64,000 nucleotides of DNA from Alphaproteobacteria bacterium. Its GTDB lineage: Bacteria; Pseudomonadota; Alphaproteobacteria; Rhodospirillales; WMHbin7. Both the position numbers and the translations under genes were made by a program. Positions 55,885 to 64,000 of this stretch are shown in pieces; within the stretch, counting starts at the first letter, position 1, and every line of letters begins with the position of its first letter. The notes below the pieces were generated by a model. That model did not search any database and had not been told where the DNA came from. It was given only the letters and a program-made list of their open reading frames with translations. The stretch is taken from contig JADGAX010000001.1 of NCBI GenBank assembly GCA_015231795.1, positions 62,001 to 126,000 of the forward strand, read 5' to 3'.

Positions 55885-57143
55885 ATCCAAAGACGACGCT
55901 GGTGCTGCTGCACCCCGATCAGCGGGTCGGCGCCAATATGCAGCGCTGGCGGCAATTGGGCGGCGGCAAGGCGATCATCCTGGCCGTGCGTTCTCCCGCC
56001 GCCATATTGGAACAGGTCAAGCAGGCCGAGTTGCGCGGCCTGGGCGGCAGCGGCTTTCCCGCCTGGAAGAAGTGGGAGGCGGTGGCGGCAGAAACACCCA
56101 AACCCGACAAATATCTGGTCGTCAACGGCAACGAGGACGAACCGGGCACCTTCAAGGACCGGCTGCTGCTGGAAGAAACCCCGCATCAGGTGATCGAGGG
56201 CGCCGTCACTACGGCGCTGGCCGTCGGCGCCAATCGCGTGGTGTTCTACGTCAATCCCGATCTGTCGCGCTCGTTGGCCGCCATGCGCATCGCCCTCGAG
56301 CAATGGAAATCCTCGGATCTGGTGGAACTGGCCACGACGGCCCTGGGCAGGCCCTTGGAACTGCTGCTGGCTCCCGGCTCGGGCCATTACATCGGCGGCG
56401 AAGAGACGGCGGCCATGGAATGGATCGAGGGGCGTTTTCCCTTTCCGCGCGGCAAGCCGCCCTATCCGGCGCAGTCGGGCATCAAGGGCTGCCCCACGCT
56501 GATCAACAATGTCGAAACCCTGGCCTATGTGTCGCATATCGCCGTCCATGGCGCCCAGTGGTTCCGAGACCTTGGCAAGGCGCCAGGGCTTGGCACCAAG
56601 CTCTATTCGCTCAGCGGCGACGTGCTGCATCCGGGCGTGTACGAACTGCCCAAGGGGACAAGCCTGCGCGAACTGATCTTCGACCATGGCGGCGGATTGC
56701 TGTCGGGCAAGCCCTTGAAGGCGGTTTTCACGGGCGGGCCGTCCAGCACGCTTCTGACGCCTGCCGATCTGGATGTGGCGCTCGATTTCGAATCCCTCAA
56801 GGCCAGGGGCAGCAATCTGGGCACCGGCGCCATGATCGTGGTGTCCGAAGGGACCGGCATCGTCAAGCGGGTGGCCGAGTACGAACGCTTCTTCGCCCAT
56901 TCGTCTTGCGGACAATGCACCTCCTGCAAGACCGGCACCGCCACCATCAGCCGCCTTTTGGATCGCATCGATACCGGGCGCGGCACCATGTCGGATCTGA
57001 ATACGCTGAAGAATCTCTGCGCCATGTTGCCGGGCAGCGGGCGTTGCCATCTGGTGAACGGCGCTGCGATGCTTCTCGACAGCGCTTTTGGCCATTTCAA
57101 CGACGAATTCGTGCAGGCGGTGGCGAAATCCGGCCGTTCATAA
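55872..57143 (+). CDS. NuoF-like NADH-binding flavoprotein subunit
   Basis: 423 residues, overlapping the flavoprotein gene by 13 bases. The hallmarks of the 51 kDa complex I subunit are present: Gly-rich NADH/FMN site GLGGSGFPAWKKW, NGNEDEPGTFKDR, GSGHYIGGEETA, and a C-terminal [4Fe-4S] site with SSCGQCTSCKTGT plus the later Cys in SGRCHL. It lacks neighbours for a complex I or formate dehydrogenase (no NuoE or NuoG), so it should feed electrons from NADH into the two preceding subunits. An FMN-dependent diaphorase role is the simplest reading. Confidence 0.82.
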   Translation: MEPMNPKTTLVLLHPDQRVGANMQRWRQLGGGKAIILAVRSPAAILEQVKQAELRGLGGSGFPAWKKWEAVAAETPKPDKYLVVNGNEDEPGTFKDRLLLEETPHQVIEGAVTTALAVGANRVVFYVNPDLSRSLAAMRIALEQWKSSDLVELATTALGRPLELLLAPGSGHYIGGEETAAMEWIEGRFPFPRGKPPYPAQSGIKGCPTLINNVETLAYVSHIAVHGAQWFRDLGKAPGLGTKLYSLSGDVLHPGVYELPKGTSLRELIFDHGGGLLSGKPLKAVFTGGPSSTLLTPADLDVALDFESLKARGSNLGTGAMIVVSEGTGIVKRVAEYERFFAHSSCGQCTSCKTGTATISRLLDRIDTGRGTMSDLNTLKNLCAMLPGSGRCHLVNGAAMLLDSAFGHFNDEFVQAVAKSGRS

Positions 57144-57409
57144 TGTAGCCCTCAGTCGCCGGGCGCGCCCTTGGCGCTTGGCTCTCGCTCGCAGGAATGC
57201 TCGCGCGCGGGTCTTGCCCGCGTCCAAGCGGATTTTGCCGCTTGGCACGAATCATCGAGATTTCACTTGTATTTGGGGGTGGGCAGGGGTACAACCCCGG
57301 CCTCTAAATCCACAAGCAGGTGTTGGGCTTGGCCTATGGTCTTGCCCTTCCGGTGCCGGGAAACCGGTCACAGAACCTGCTGACGACAACCGGAAAAGGA
57401 AGTAATCTC
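57144..57409 (+). ncRNA. Structured leader candidate upstream of rpsB
   Basis: The 266-base gap has no gene. Two strong adjacent hairpins are visible: CGCGGG-TCTTG-CCCGCG (57206-57222) and CCAAGCGG-ATTTTG-CCGCTTGG (57224-57245). A G-rich then C-rich stretch (ggggtgggcaggggtac, aaccccggcc) follows around 57275-57302 and could pair. The leader may hold an r-protein S2 autoregulatory element or part of a terminator for the upstream operon, since no T run follows the first stems. It does not match a tRNA. Confidence 0.4.
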
Positions 57410-58195
57410 ATGGCTCTACCTGATTTCTCGATGCGCCAGTTGCTAGAAGCGGGCGTTCACTTCGGCCACAATACCCGCCGCTGGAACCCCAAGATGTCCC
57501 CCTATCTGTTCGGGGTTCGCAACGGCATCCATGTCATCGATCTCCAGCAGACCGTTCCCATGCTGCACCGGGCCATGCAGGCCGTGCGCGACGTGGTGGC
57601 GGGCGGCGGACGCGTGCTGTTCGTCGGCACCAAGCGTTCTGCCCAGGACCCGGTGGCCCAGGCCGCCAAGAAATGCGGTCAGTATTACGTCAATCACCGC
57701 TGGCTGGGCGGCATGATGACCAACTGGAAGACCATTTCGCGCTCGATCAAGCGCCTGAAGGAAATGGAAGAGCAGTTGGCTTCCGGCCATGTGGCCGGCC
57801 TGACCAAGAAGGAACAGCTGAACCTGTCGCGCGAGCGCGAGAAGCTGGACCTGTCGCTGGGCGGCATCAAGGACATGGGCGGCATTCCCGACATCATGTT
57901 CGTGATCGACACCAACAAGGAAGGCATCGCCATTCAGGAAGCCGTCAAGCTGGGCATTCCCGTGGTGGCCGTGCTGGACAGCAACAGCGATCCCGACGGC
58001 ATCTCGTTCCCGATTCCCGGCAATGACGACGCCATTCGCGCCGTGACCATGTATTGCGACCTGATTTCGGGTTCGGTGCTGGACGGCATTCAGGCCGAGA
58101 TGACCAAGGCCGGAATCGATGTCGGCGCTCAGGCCGAACTGCCTGTCGAAGCGGCTCTGGCTGAAGAAGCCCCCGCCGAAGCCCAGGCCGAGTAA
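57410..58195 (+). CDS. rpsB: 30S ribosomal protein S2
   Basis: 261 residues from the ATG at 57410, behind GGAAAAGGAAG; the longer frame upstream is not translated sense. Starts [20 protein letters not shown] and carries the conserved [40 protein letters not shown] and [19 protein letters not shown] blocks. The Ala/Glu-rich C-terminal tail is common in alphaproteobacteria. tsf follows after 27 bases in the usual order. Confidence 0.97.
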   Translation: MALPDFSMRQLLEAGVHFGHNTRRWNPKMSPYLFGVRNGIHVIDLQQTVPMLHRAMQAVRDVVAGGGRVLFVGTKRSAQDPVAQAAKKCGQYYVNHRWLGGMMTNWKTISRSIKRLKEMEEQLASGHVAGLTKKEQLNLSREREKLDLSLGGIKDMGGIPDIMFVIDTNKEGIAIQEAVKLGIPVVAVLDSNSDPDGISFPIPGNDDAIRAVTMYCDLISGSVLDGIQAEMTKAGIDVGAQAELPVEAALAEEAPAEAQAE

Positions 58196-58222
58196 CGCCT
58201 TCAAGAAAAAGGATATTGTAAG

Positions 58223-59149
58223 ATGGCCGAAATTACCGCTGCGCTGGTCAAGGACCTGCGCGAAAAAACCGGCGCTGGCATGATGGACTGCAAGAAGGCG
58301 CTGGGCGAGACCGCTGGCGATCTGGAAGCCGCCGTCGATTGGCTGCGCAAGAAGGGCTTGGCGGCTGCCGCCAAGAAGTCTGGCCGCGTGGCTGCCGAAG
58401 GCTTGGTGGGCATGGCGACCGATGGCACCAAGGGCGCCTTGGCCGAAGTGAATGCCGAGACCGACTTCGTGGCCCGCAACGACCAGTTCCAGGCCTATGC
58501 CAAGAAGGTGGCCGAGATCGCCTTGGGTTGCGGCGGCGACATCGAGAAGCTGAAGGCCGCCAGCTGGCCCGAAGGCGGCACGGTGGCCGACAAGGTGACC
58601 AACCTGATCGCCACCATCGGCGAGAACATGAATCTGCGCCGCACGGCCGCCCTGTCGGTCAAGGATGGCGTGGTGGCTGGCTATATGCACTCCGCCGCCG
58701 CTCCGGGCCTTGGCAAGATCGGCGTTCTGGTGGCTTTGGAAAGCACGGGCGACAAGGCCAAGCTGGCCGAGGTCGGCAAGCAGATCGCCATGCATGTGGC
58801 GGCGGCCAATCCGCAGTTCCTGACCGTCGATTCGGTCGATACGTCGGCGCTTGAGCGCGAGAAGGACGTGTTGCGCGAACAGGCCCGCGCCACCGGCAAG
58901 CCCGACAACATCATCGAGAAGATGATGGATGGGCGCGTGCGCAAGTTCTACGAGGACGTGGTGCTGCTGGAACAGTTGTACGTCATCGACGGCGAGAGCA
59001 GGGTCAAGCAGATCGTCGAGAAGGCGAGCAAGGAAGCGGGTGCTCCGATCCAGATCACCGGCTTCGTGCGTTTCGCGCTGGGCGAGGGCATCGAGCGCGA
59101 AGAGAAAGACTTCGCCGCCGAAGTGGCCGAGCAGTTGGCAAAGAAGTAG
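58223..59149 (+). CDS. tsf: Elongation factor Ts
   Basis: 308 residues; nucleotide exchange factor for EF-Tu. The N-terminal UBA-like domain ([27 protein letters not shown]) and the core [10 protein letters not shown] block are typical, with the C-terminal [17 protein letters not shown] segment. Standard length. It ends the rpsB-tsf transcript; a strong terminator lies 61 bases beyond. Confidence 0.97.
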   Translation: MAEITAALVKDLREKTGAGMMDCKKALGETAGDLEAAVDWLRKKGLAAAAKKSGRVAAEGLVGMATDGTKGALAEVNAETDFVARNDQFQAYAKKVAEIALGCGGDIEKLKAASWPEGGTVADKVTNLIATIGENMNLRRTAALSVKDGVVAGYMHSAAAPGLGKIGVLVALESTGDKAKLAEVGKQIAMHVAAANPQFLTVDSVDTSALEREKDVLREQARATGKPDNIIEKMMDGRVRKFYEDVVLLEQLYVIDGESRVKQIVEKASKEAGAPIQITGFVRFALGEGIEREEKDFAAEVAEQLAKK

Positions 59150-59154
59150 AGAAT

Positions 59155-59193
59155 CTCATCCTGAGGAGCCGCAACGCGGCGTCTCGAAGGATG
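59155..59193. repeat. Alphaproteobacterial intergenic palindromic repeat
   Basis: Just after tsf, CTCATCCTGAGGAGCCGC leads by a short loop into GCGGCGTCTCGAAGGATG. CATCC pairs with GGATG and the inner GCCGC with GCGGC. This wording is familiar as a dispersed intergenic palindrome in many alphaproteobacterial genomes. Only one copy is seen in this window. Confidence 0.55.
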
Positions 59194-59210
59194 ATGCTAG
59201 AAATCGATCA

Positions 59211-59236
59211 GGGCGGACCTTCGGGTCCGCCCTTTT
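59211..59236 (+). terminator. Rho-independent terminator after tsf
   Basis: GGGCGGACC and GGTCCGCCC form a perfect nine-base stem on a stable TTCG tetraloop, followed by TTTT. It faces tsf and also stands at the 3' end of the convergent toxin gene. Confidence 0.92.
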
Positions 59237-59243
59237 CGTTACG

Positions 59244-59657
59244 TTAAGCCCCGTGCCGTCGCCAGAATTCGGCGGGTGTCAGGATGGGGTAACGGTCGCT
59301 CAAAATCAGTAAATCAGCATCGCCGGTAATCAGATAATCTGCATTCGACGCCAGATGCGTACCCAGCACCGGGATGTCGTTTTCGTCGCGCAGGGCGCTA
59401 TTTATGATCATCGCCGGTTCAACAAGATCGGCCAGCATTGCCAGGATGTCGATCAGATTGGCAAAGTCCGTCGGTTGCCAGTTCAGGCGGTGGTTTAAAC
59501 GAGGCAGAACCCTGGCAAGCTCGTCCAGGATATAGAGCGAGAGGACGACATCCAACCCGCCTTGGCGCCAAGTGGCGACGATTTTTCCCGGAACGCTGGA
59601 TGGATAGGCAAGTCCAGAGACTAAAACATTCGTATCAAGGACGACTTTCAGCGCCAA
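59244..59657 (-). CDS. PIN-domain toxin (VapC-like, COG1569 type)
   Basis: 137 residues from TTG 59655-59657, three bases after the antitoxin stop. It is a PIN-domain ribonuclease: Asp8 in VLDTNVLVSG, Glu46 in LDELARVL, Asp91/Asp94 in RDENDIPV and Asp113/Asp115 in TGDADLLIL form the metal site. Such toxins cut tRNA or rRNA. The second gene of a toxin-antitoxin pair placed on the minus strand between tsf and pyrH. The lack of an ATG could keep toxin output low. Confidence 0.85.
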   Translation of the reverse strand: MALKVVLDTNVLVSGLAYPSSVPGKIVATWRQGGLDVVLSLYILDELARVLPRLNHRLNWQPTDFANLIDILAMLADLVEPAMIINSALRDENDIPVLGTHLASNADYLITGDADLLILSDRYPILTPAEFWRRHGA

Positions 59658-59660
59658 GCC

Positions 59661-59942
59661 CTAACCTCTTTTGCGTTTGGCGCGTTCGTCAGCGACAAGG
59701 CGATTGATTTCAACCATTCCTTCTTCGATTGGAACCTGGGCAAAACCATCGCTCATTCTGTTCCAAAGCGTTTCGAACCTGTCTTGCATTTTGCGGATGC
59801 GTTCGAACAAGCCTGCGTCGATGAGCGCCGCTACGGGCTTGCCGTCCTTGTTGATGACGATACTGTCGTGGCGGTATTGGACTTGGTTCAACATCTCGCC
59901 AAGATTCTGGCGGAATTTGACGGCATTGGTTTCCGAAATCAT
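59661..59942 (-). CDS. Phd/YefM-family antitoxin
   Basis: 93 residues. The N-terminal DNA-binding fold is typical (MISETNAVKFRQNLGEMLNQ, HDSIVINKDGKPVAALID), followed by a helical, charged C-terminus that should wrap the PIN toxin. It normally represses its own promoter, which would lie in 59943-60000, an AT-rich stretch with ATTATCGTTATGATC. Paired with the toxin gene three bases downstream. Confidence 0.85.
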   Translation of the reverse strand: MISETNAVKFRQNLGEMLNQVQYRHDSIVINKDGKPVAALIDAGLFERIRKMQDRFETLWNRMSDGFAQVPIEEGMVEINRLVADERAKRKRG

Positions 59943-60098
59943 AAAAGCTCCGCCATTATCGTTATGATCATATTGACCAGTATGGTATGGTTTCTATTCG
60001 ATGACAAGTTTTCTTTAACGCACTAGCCCCATGCCCCATGGGTTGCTAATATCCGCGCCGCTATTCAGCCGTCCACATCGTCAAAACCAGGGAATTCC

Positions 60099-60821
60099 AT
60101 GTCCAGCGCCAAGACGTTTCGCCGAATCCTGCTTAAAATCTCGGGCGAAGGCTTGATGGGTGACGGCCAATACGGATTGGACGACGCCACCCTGGCCCGG
60201 CTGGCCGACGACATCAAATCGGTGGTGGCGCTGGGCATCCAGGTCGGCGTCGTGGTCGGCGGCGGCAATATTTTCAGGGGCTTAGCGGGTGCGGCGCGCG
60301 GCATGGAGCGGGCCAGCGCCGATTACATGGGCATGCTGGCCACCGTCATCAACGCGCTGGCCATCCAGAACGCGCTGGAGCGAATCGGCGTCCAGAACCG
60401 CGTCCAGTCGGCGATTCCCATGGCGCAGATCAGCGAACCCTATATCCGCAGGCGCGCCATCCGACATATGGAAAAGGGCCGGGTGGTGATTTTTGGGGCT
60501 GGCACGGGCAATCCGTTCTTCACCACCGACACGGCGGCGGCCTTGCGTGCCGCCGAGATGGGCTGCGACGCGCTTTACAAGGCGACTCAGGTCGATGGCG
60601 TCTATACCGCCGATCCCAAGAAGGACGCCAACGCCAAGCGCTATGACCATTTGACCTTCACGGAAGTGCTGAACAAGGACCTGAAGGTCATGGATGCGGC
60701 GGCGATCGCCGTCGCCCGTGAGAACAACATTCCCATTTTAGTCTTTTCGCTGCACAATCCCGGCGCTTTCACCGAGGCGGCCCAAGGCAAGGGTCGCTTT
60801 ACGCTGATCGACAACGGGTAA
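60099..60821 (+). CDS. pyrH: Uridylate kinase
   Basis: 240 residues; makes UDP from UMP, feeding RNA and UDP-sugar synthesis. The amino-acid-kinase fold motifs are [42 protein letters not shown] and [15 protein letters not shown]. Conserved order pyrH-frr follows, with a 20-base gap. The toxin-antitoxin pair and terminator upstream mean it needs its own promoter, probably within 59970-60090. Confidence 0.97.
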   Translation: MSSAKTFRRILLKISGEGLMGDGQYGLDDATLARLADDIKSVVALGIQVGVVVGGGNIFRGLAGAARGMERASADYMGMLATVINALAIQNALERIGVQNRVQSAIPMAQISEPYIRRRAIRHMEKGRVVIFGAGTGNPFFTTDTAAALRAAEMGCDALYKATQVDGVYTADPKKDANAKRYDHLTFTEVLNKDLKVMDAAAIAVARENNIPILVFSLHNPGAFTEAAQGKGRFTLIDNG

Positions 60822-60841
60822 GAATTCGAAGGAGAAGAGCC

Positions 60842-61408
60842 TTGGCGGCAACGGTTCAGGAATTGAAGTCGGATATCAAGCGGCGCATGGACGCCACTGT
60901 CGAAGTGGTGCGCAAGGAATTCGCTGGCCTTCGCACGGGGCGCGCCGTGGCGTCGCTGCTCGACCCGGTGATCGTCGAGGCTTATGGCCAGGAAATGCCG
61001 CTCAATCAGGTGGGCACGGTCAATGTGCCCGAGCCGCGCATGCTGTCGGTCCAGGTGTGGGACAAGGGCATGGTCAAGGCGGTCGAGAAGGCCATCCGCG
61101 ATGCCGGCCTGGGCCTCAATCCGATGGCCGACGGCCAGATGGTGCGCGTGCCCATTCCTGCGCTGAATGAGGAAAGGCGCAAGGAACTGGTCAAGGTGGC
61201 CCATAAATATGCCGAACAGGGCAAGGTGGCGGTGCGCAATGTGCGCCGCGACGCCATGGACGCGCTTAAGAAGATGGAAAAGGACAAGGTCATCTCGGAA
61301 GACGAACATCACCATCAGGACAAGGAAATCCAGGCCCTGACCGACGAGGCGATCAAGCATGTCGATGATGCCCTGGCCCATAAGGAAAAGGAAATCATGC
61401 AGGTATGA
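60842..61408 (+). CDS. frr: Ribosome recycling factor
   Basis: 188 residues from a TTG codon, fixed by GAAGGAGAAG six bases upstream and by the usual N-terminus; the frame gives [20 protein letters not shown]. Signature [23 protein letters not shown] and IRRDAMD-type [18 protein letters not shown] are present. Splits post-termination ribosomes with EF-G. uppS overlaps by ATGA. Confidence 0.97.
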   Translation: MAATVQELKSDIKRRMDATVEVVRKEFAGLRTGRAVASLLDPVIVEAYGQEMPLNQVGTVNVPEPRMLSVQVWDKGMVKAVEKAIRDAGLGLNPMADGQMVRVPIPALNEERRKELVKVAHKYAEQGKVAVRNVRRDAMDALKKMEKDKVISEDEHHHQDKEIQALTDEAIKHVDDALAHKEKEIMQV

Positions 61409-62145
61409 GCCTTTCCGGCGCTCTTCCCTCATCGGGCGATATGTCTTTGCCGCCCGCCCATGTCGCCATCATCATGGACGGCAATGGGCGCTGGGCGAAG
61501 TCGCGCGGCTTGCCGCGCACGGCCGGGCATCGCAAGGGCGCCGAGGCGGTGCGCGCCACCATCAAGGCCTGCCGCGAACTGGGCGTTCGCTATCTGACGC
61601 TGTTCGGCTTTTCCTCCGAGAATTGGAAACGTTCGCCCGACGAGGTCAGCGATCTGATGGGGCTGTTGCGCTTTTACCTGCGCAATGAGGTCAAGGAACT
61701 GCATACGGCAGGCGTTCGCCTGCGCATCATCGGCGACCGCTCGCGCCTGTCTGAAGACATCGTGAAATTGATCGAGGAGTCGGAAGCCAAAACGGCATCG
61801 AACACCGCGCTCGATGTCGTGATGGCGCTCAGCTATGGCGGTCGTCAGGAGATCGTGAGCGCCGCGCAGCGTCTGGCCAGGGAGGTCAAGGCGGGAACGC
61901 TGGAGCCTGATGAGATTTCGGAAGATGTTTTCGCCAGTCGCCTTTTCACAGCGAATATCCCTGATCCCGATTTGCTGATCCGCACTTCAGGCGAAAAGCG
62001 GGTCAGCAATTTCCTGCTTTGGCAGGCGGCCTATGCCGAATTTGTTTTCCAGGACGTTTTATGGCCCGATTTCGGGCGGCCGCAGCTGGAAGAGGCGATC
62101 TCGGAATTCCATCGGCGTGAGCGCCGTTATGGTCAGGCGGGCTGA
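61405..62145 (+). CDS. uppS: Undecaprenyl diphosphate synthase
   Basis: 246 residues. The cis-prenyltransferase motifs are clear: [20 protein letters not shown] with catalytic Asp, [23 protein letters not shown] and the C-terminal [19 protein letters not shown] and WPDFG. It makes the C55 lipid carrier used for peptidoglycan and for the surface sugars at the other end of this window. A second ATG twelve codons in ([14 protein letters not shown]) is a possible start. Confidence 0.97.
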   Translation: MSLSGALPSSGDMSLPPAHVAIIMDGNGRWAKSRGLPRTAGHRKGAEAVRATIKACRELGVRYLTLFGFSSENWKRSPDEVSDLMGLLRFYLRNEVKELHTAGVRLRIIGDRSRLSEDIVKLIEESEAKTASNTALDVVMALSYGGRQEIVSAAQRLAREVKAGTLEPDEISEDVFASRLFTANIPDPDLLIRTSGEKRVSNFLLWQAAYAEFVFQDVLWPDFGRPQLEEAISEFHRRERRYGQAG

Positions 62146-62947
62146 TCGGGTGGCTGTTTCCCTGAATTCCCTGACATTGCGCATTCTTTCCGCGGTCTTG
62201 CTGGCGCCTCCGGTGCTGGCGGCCGTTTGGTACGGTTCGCCCTATTTCGAGGGGATGACGGTGCTGGCCGCCATCGTCATGGCCTGGGAATGGGAGAAGC
62301 TGGTCTCCAAGGAAAGTTTTGCAGGCCCTGGCATCGCCTTGGCCTTGGCCAGCGTCGTCGCCCTTATTCTGCTTCCACTGCCGCTGCTGGCTTTGGTGGC
62401 GATGGGAGTGGGCGCCTTGGTCGCCAGCCTGCTGGCGCCGGTGGGCTTGCGCGGTTGGATGGCGGCGGGAGCGCCCTATATCGTTCTGCCCTTGGCGGCC
62501 TTGTTGATGCTGCGCGCCGCTCCCGAAGGACAATCCATCCTGATCTGGCTGTTCTTGATCGTCTGGGCGACGGACATCGGCGCTTATGCCGCCGGTCTTC
62601 TGATCGGCGGGCCGAAGCTGGCTCCGTCGATCAGTCCGAAGAAGACCTGGGCAGGTCTGGCGGGCGGCATGATCGCGGCCGCCGTGATCGCCATGTGGGG
62701 CGGAAGCTGGCTCGGCTTCGTTTCTCCCGCCCCCAAGCTGGGGTTGATGGGGGCGGCTTTGGCCGTGGTGGCGCAAGTCGGCGACCTGTTCGAATCCTTC
62801 GTCAAACGCCGTTTCGACGCTAAGGACTCAAGCCAGTTGATTCCAGGGCATGGCGGCTTGTTGGACCGTATCGACGGCTTGTTGGCGGCGGGATTCGCCC
62901 TGGGAATATTGTATCTGGCGACCTTCGATGGAGGCTTTGAATGGTAG
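62129..62947 (+). CDS. cdsA: Phosphatidate cytidylyltransferase
   Basis: 272 residues from ATG 62129, overlapping uppS by 17 bases; a GTG at 62150 is an alternative. About seven membrane helices, with the CdsA signature near the C-terminus ([20 protein letters not shown], then DRIDGL). Makes CDP-diacylglycerol from phosphatidate and CTP in the inner membrane. The order uppS-cdsA-dxr is classical, and its last seven bases overlap dxr. Confidence 0.95.
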   Translation: MVRRADRVAVSLNSLTLRILSAVLLAPPVLAAVWYGSPYFEGMTVLAAIVMAWEWEKLVSKESFAGPGIALALASVVALILLPLPLLALVAMGVGALVASLLAPVGLRGWMAAGAPYIVLPLAALLMLRAAPEGQSILIWLFLIVWATDIGAYAAGLLIGGPKLAPSISPKKTWAGLAGGMIAAAVIAMWGGSWLGFVSPAPKLGLMGAALAVVAQVGDLFESFVKRRFDAKDSSQLIPGHGGLLDRIDGLLAAGFALGILYLATFDGGFEW

Positions 62948-64000
62948 GCGAGCCTTTGTCCGTCACCGTGCTGGGATCGACCGGTTCGATCGGCATGAGC
63001 ACGTTCGATCTTCTGGCCCGCGATCCGCAGGCTTACCGGATCGAGGCGCTGGTGGCTGGGCGCAATGTCGAACGTCTGATCGAACAGGCCAAGACCTTGA
63101 AACCCAAGCTGGCCGTGATGGCCGATCCGGAATTCTATGCGGCCTTGAAGGAAGGCCTCTCCGGCACGGGAATCGAAGTGGCGGCAGGCGACGACGCCGT
63201 GATTGCGGCGGCGGACCGTCCGGCCAAATGGGTAATGGCGGCCATCGTGGGGGCGGCGGGTTTGAAGCCGACCATGAAGGCCATAGAGCGCGGCGCCGTG
63301 GTTGGCCTGGCCAACAAGGAAACGCTGGTATCGGCGGGTGACGTGGTGACCCGGGCGGTCAGGGATTCGGGCGCCGTCATCATTCCGGTCGATTCCGAGC
63401 ACAGCGCCATCTTTCAGGTATTGGATTTTGAGCAGAAGGACAAGGTCGAGAAGATCATCCTGACCGCTTCCGGCGGCCCGTTCCGCACCATGGGCGGCAA
63501 CGAAATGGCCCGCGTCACGCCCAAACAGGCGGTGGCGCATCCCAATTGGAGCATGGGCGCCAAGATATCGGTCGATTCCGCCACCATGATGAACAAGGGA
63601 CTTGAACTGATCGAGGCGCATCATCTGTTCGACATGCCCGAAGAGAAGATCGACGTCCTGGTTCATCCCCAGTCGGTCATCCACAGTCTGGTCGCCTATG
63701 TCGATGGCTCGGTCTTGGCGCAATTGGGCGCGCCCGACATGCGAACCCCCATCGCCTACGCCCTGGGTTGGCCCAAGCGCATCAGCGCCCCGGTGCCGCG
63801 CCTCAATCTGGCCGATATAGCGACGCTGACCTTCGAGCGGCCAGACAACAAACGGTTCCCTGCGCTTGAATTGGCCCGGGCCGCCTTGCGCCGCGCCGGT
63901 TCGATGCCTACTATTTTGAATGCGGCCAATGAAGTCGCCGTCAGCCTGTTCCTGGACCACAAGATCGGTTTCCTGGATATCGCCAGGCTGGTGGCCGAAA
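62941..64000 (+). CDS. dxr: 1-deoxy-D-xylulose 5-phosphate reductoisomerase (3' partial)
   Basis: 353 codons are visible and the frame is still open at the window edge; the family is ~390 residues. Starts at ATG 62941 inside the cdsA stop. NADPH site [14 protein letters not shown]; catalytic metal region [11 protein letters not shown], the flexible loop [21 protein letters not shown] and ELIEAHHLF are intact. It makes 2-C-methylerythritol 4-phosphate, the committed step to isoprenoids, supplying uppS. Confidence 0.96.
   Translation, partial: MVGEPLSVTVLGSTGSIGMSTFDLLARDPQAYRIEALVAGRNVERLIEQAKTLKPKLAVMADPEFYAALKEGLSGTGIEVAAGDDAVIAAADRPAKWVMAAIVGAAGLKPTMKAIERGAVVGLANKETLVSAGDVVTRAVRDSGAVIIPVDSEHSAIFQVLDFEQKDKVEKIILTASGGPFRTMGGNEMARVTPKQAVAHPNWSMGAKISVDSATMMNKGLELIEAHHLFDMPEEKIDVLVHPQSVIHSLVAYVDGSVLAQLGAPDMRTPIAYALGWPKRISAPVPRLNLADIATLTFERPDNKRFPALELARAALRRAGSMPTILNAANEVAVSLFLDHKIGFLDIARLVAE

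Noticed and set aside
55856-57148. Plus-strand frame of 430 codons overlapping the NuoF-like gene
   Set aside because: The neighbouring frame encodes all NuoF motifs; this frame is Gly/Arg-rich shadow sequence.
57250-57330. tRNA-like G/C stretch before rpsB
   Set aside because: No T-loop GTTCGA-type sequence, acceptor pairing or anticodon arm could be formed.
62584-63960. Minus-strand open frame of 458 codons opposite cdsA and dxr
   Set aside because: dxr and cdsA on the plus strand are intact and conserved; the antisense frame is compositionally biased.

Overview
The window looks like the chromosome of a GC-rich (roughly 60 %), motile, diazotrophic alphaproteobacterium of the Rhodospirillales / Magnetospirillum type. 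This is inferred from the nifHDK and draTG arrangement, anaerobic aromatic-acid genes of the pad and hcr type, tandem chemoreceptors, and a classical rpsB-tsf-pyrH-frr-uppS-cdsA-dxr block. No rRNA, tRNA, CRISPR array or insertion sequence was seen.

Layout. 1-8900: surface-polysaccharide genes, comprising a glycosyltransferase/methyltransferase fusion cut by the window edge, rmlA-rmlB-rmlC, a short-chain reductase, a DegT-fold protein whose catalytic Lys is replaced by His (3-dehydrase type), a sugar C-methyltransferase and a membrane glycosyltransferase-like protein. 8967-12722: a tiny lipoprotein coupled to a flagellin-like protein, then a dCache-HAMP sensor without an output domain overlapping a pentameric ligand-gated ion channel homologue. 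12741-19864: nitrogen fixation, with draT-draG-nifO-like diverging from nifHDK across a control region holding two NifA-type sites and sigma-54 promoters, then an unknown gene. 19899-22092: four exported proteins (tail-collar domain, Met/Gln/Gly repeat protein, Lys/Asp-rich coiled coil, extensin-type lipoprotein). 22158-31743: phosphodiesterase, hydrolase, metY, gltBD and a dihaem cytochrome c.

31810-45337 is an anaerobic aromatic island: an HcaT-like transporter, then a FlK-like thioesterase, padC, padD, padE-I (phenylglyoxylate oxidoreductase), padJ (phenylacetate-CoA ligase), a MarR regulator and hcrCAB (4-hydroxybenzoyl-CoA reductase). Both routes end at benzoyl-CoA. The molybdenum catalytic subunit padB expected beside padCD is absent. 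45350-57143: a glycosyltransferase-like gene, dnaE, two duplicated chemoreceptors and a three-gene soluble NADH-linked fumarate-reductase-like set. 57410-64000: the translation/envelope block, split between tsf and pyrH by a PIN/Phd toxin-antitoxin pair; dxr runs off the window.

The most promising unusual systems are the Cache sensor/ion channel pair, the padB-less pad operon with its thioesterase, the NADH:fumarate-reductase-like trio, and the 3-deoxy, C-methyl sugar pathway.
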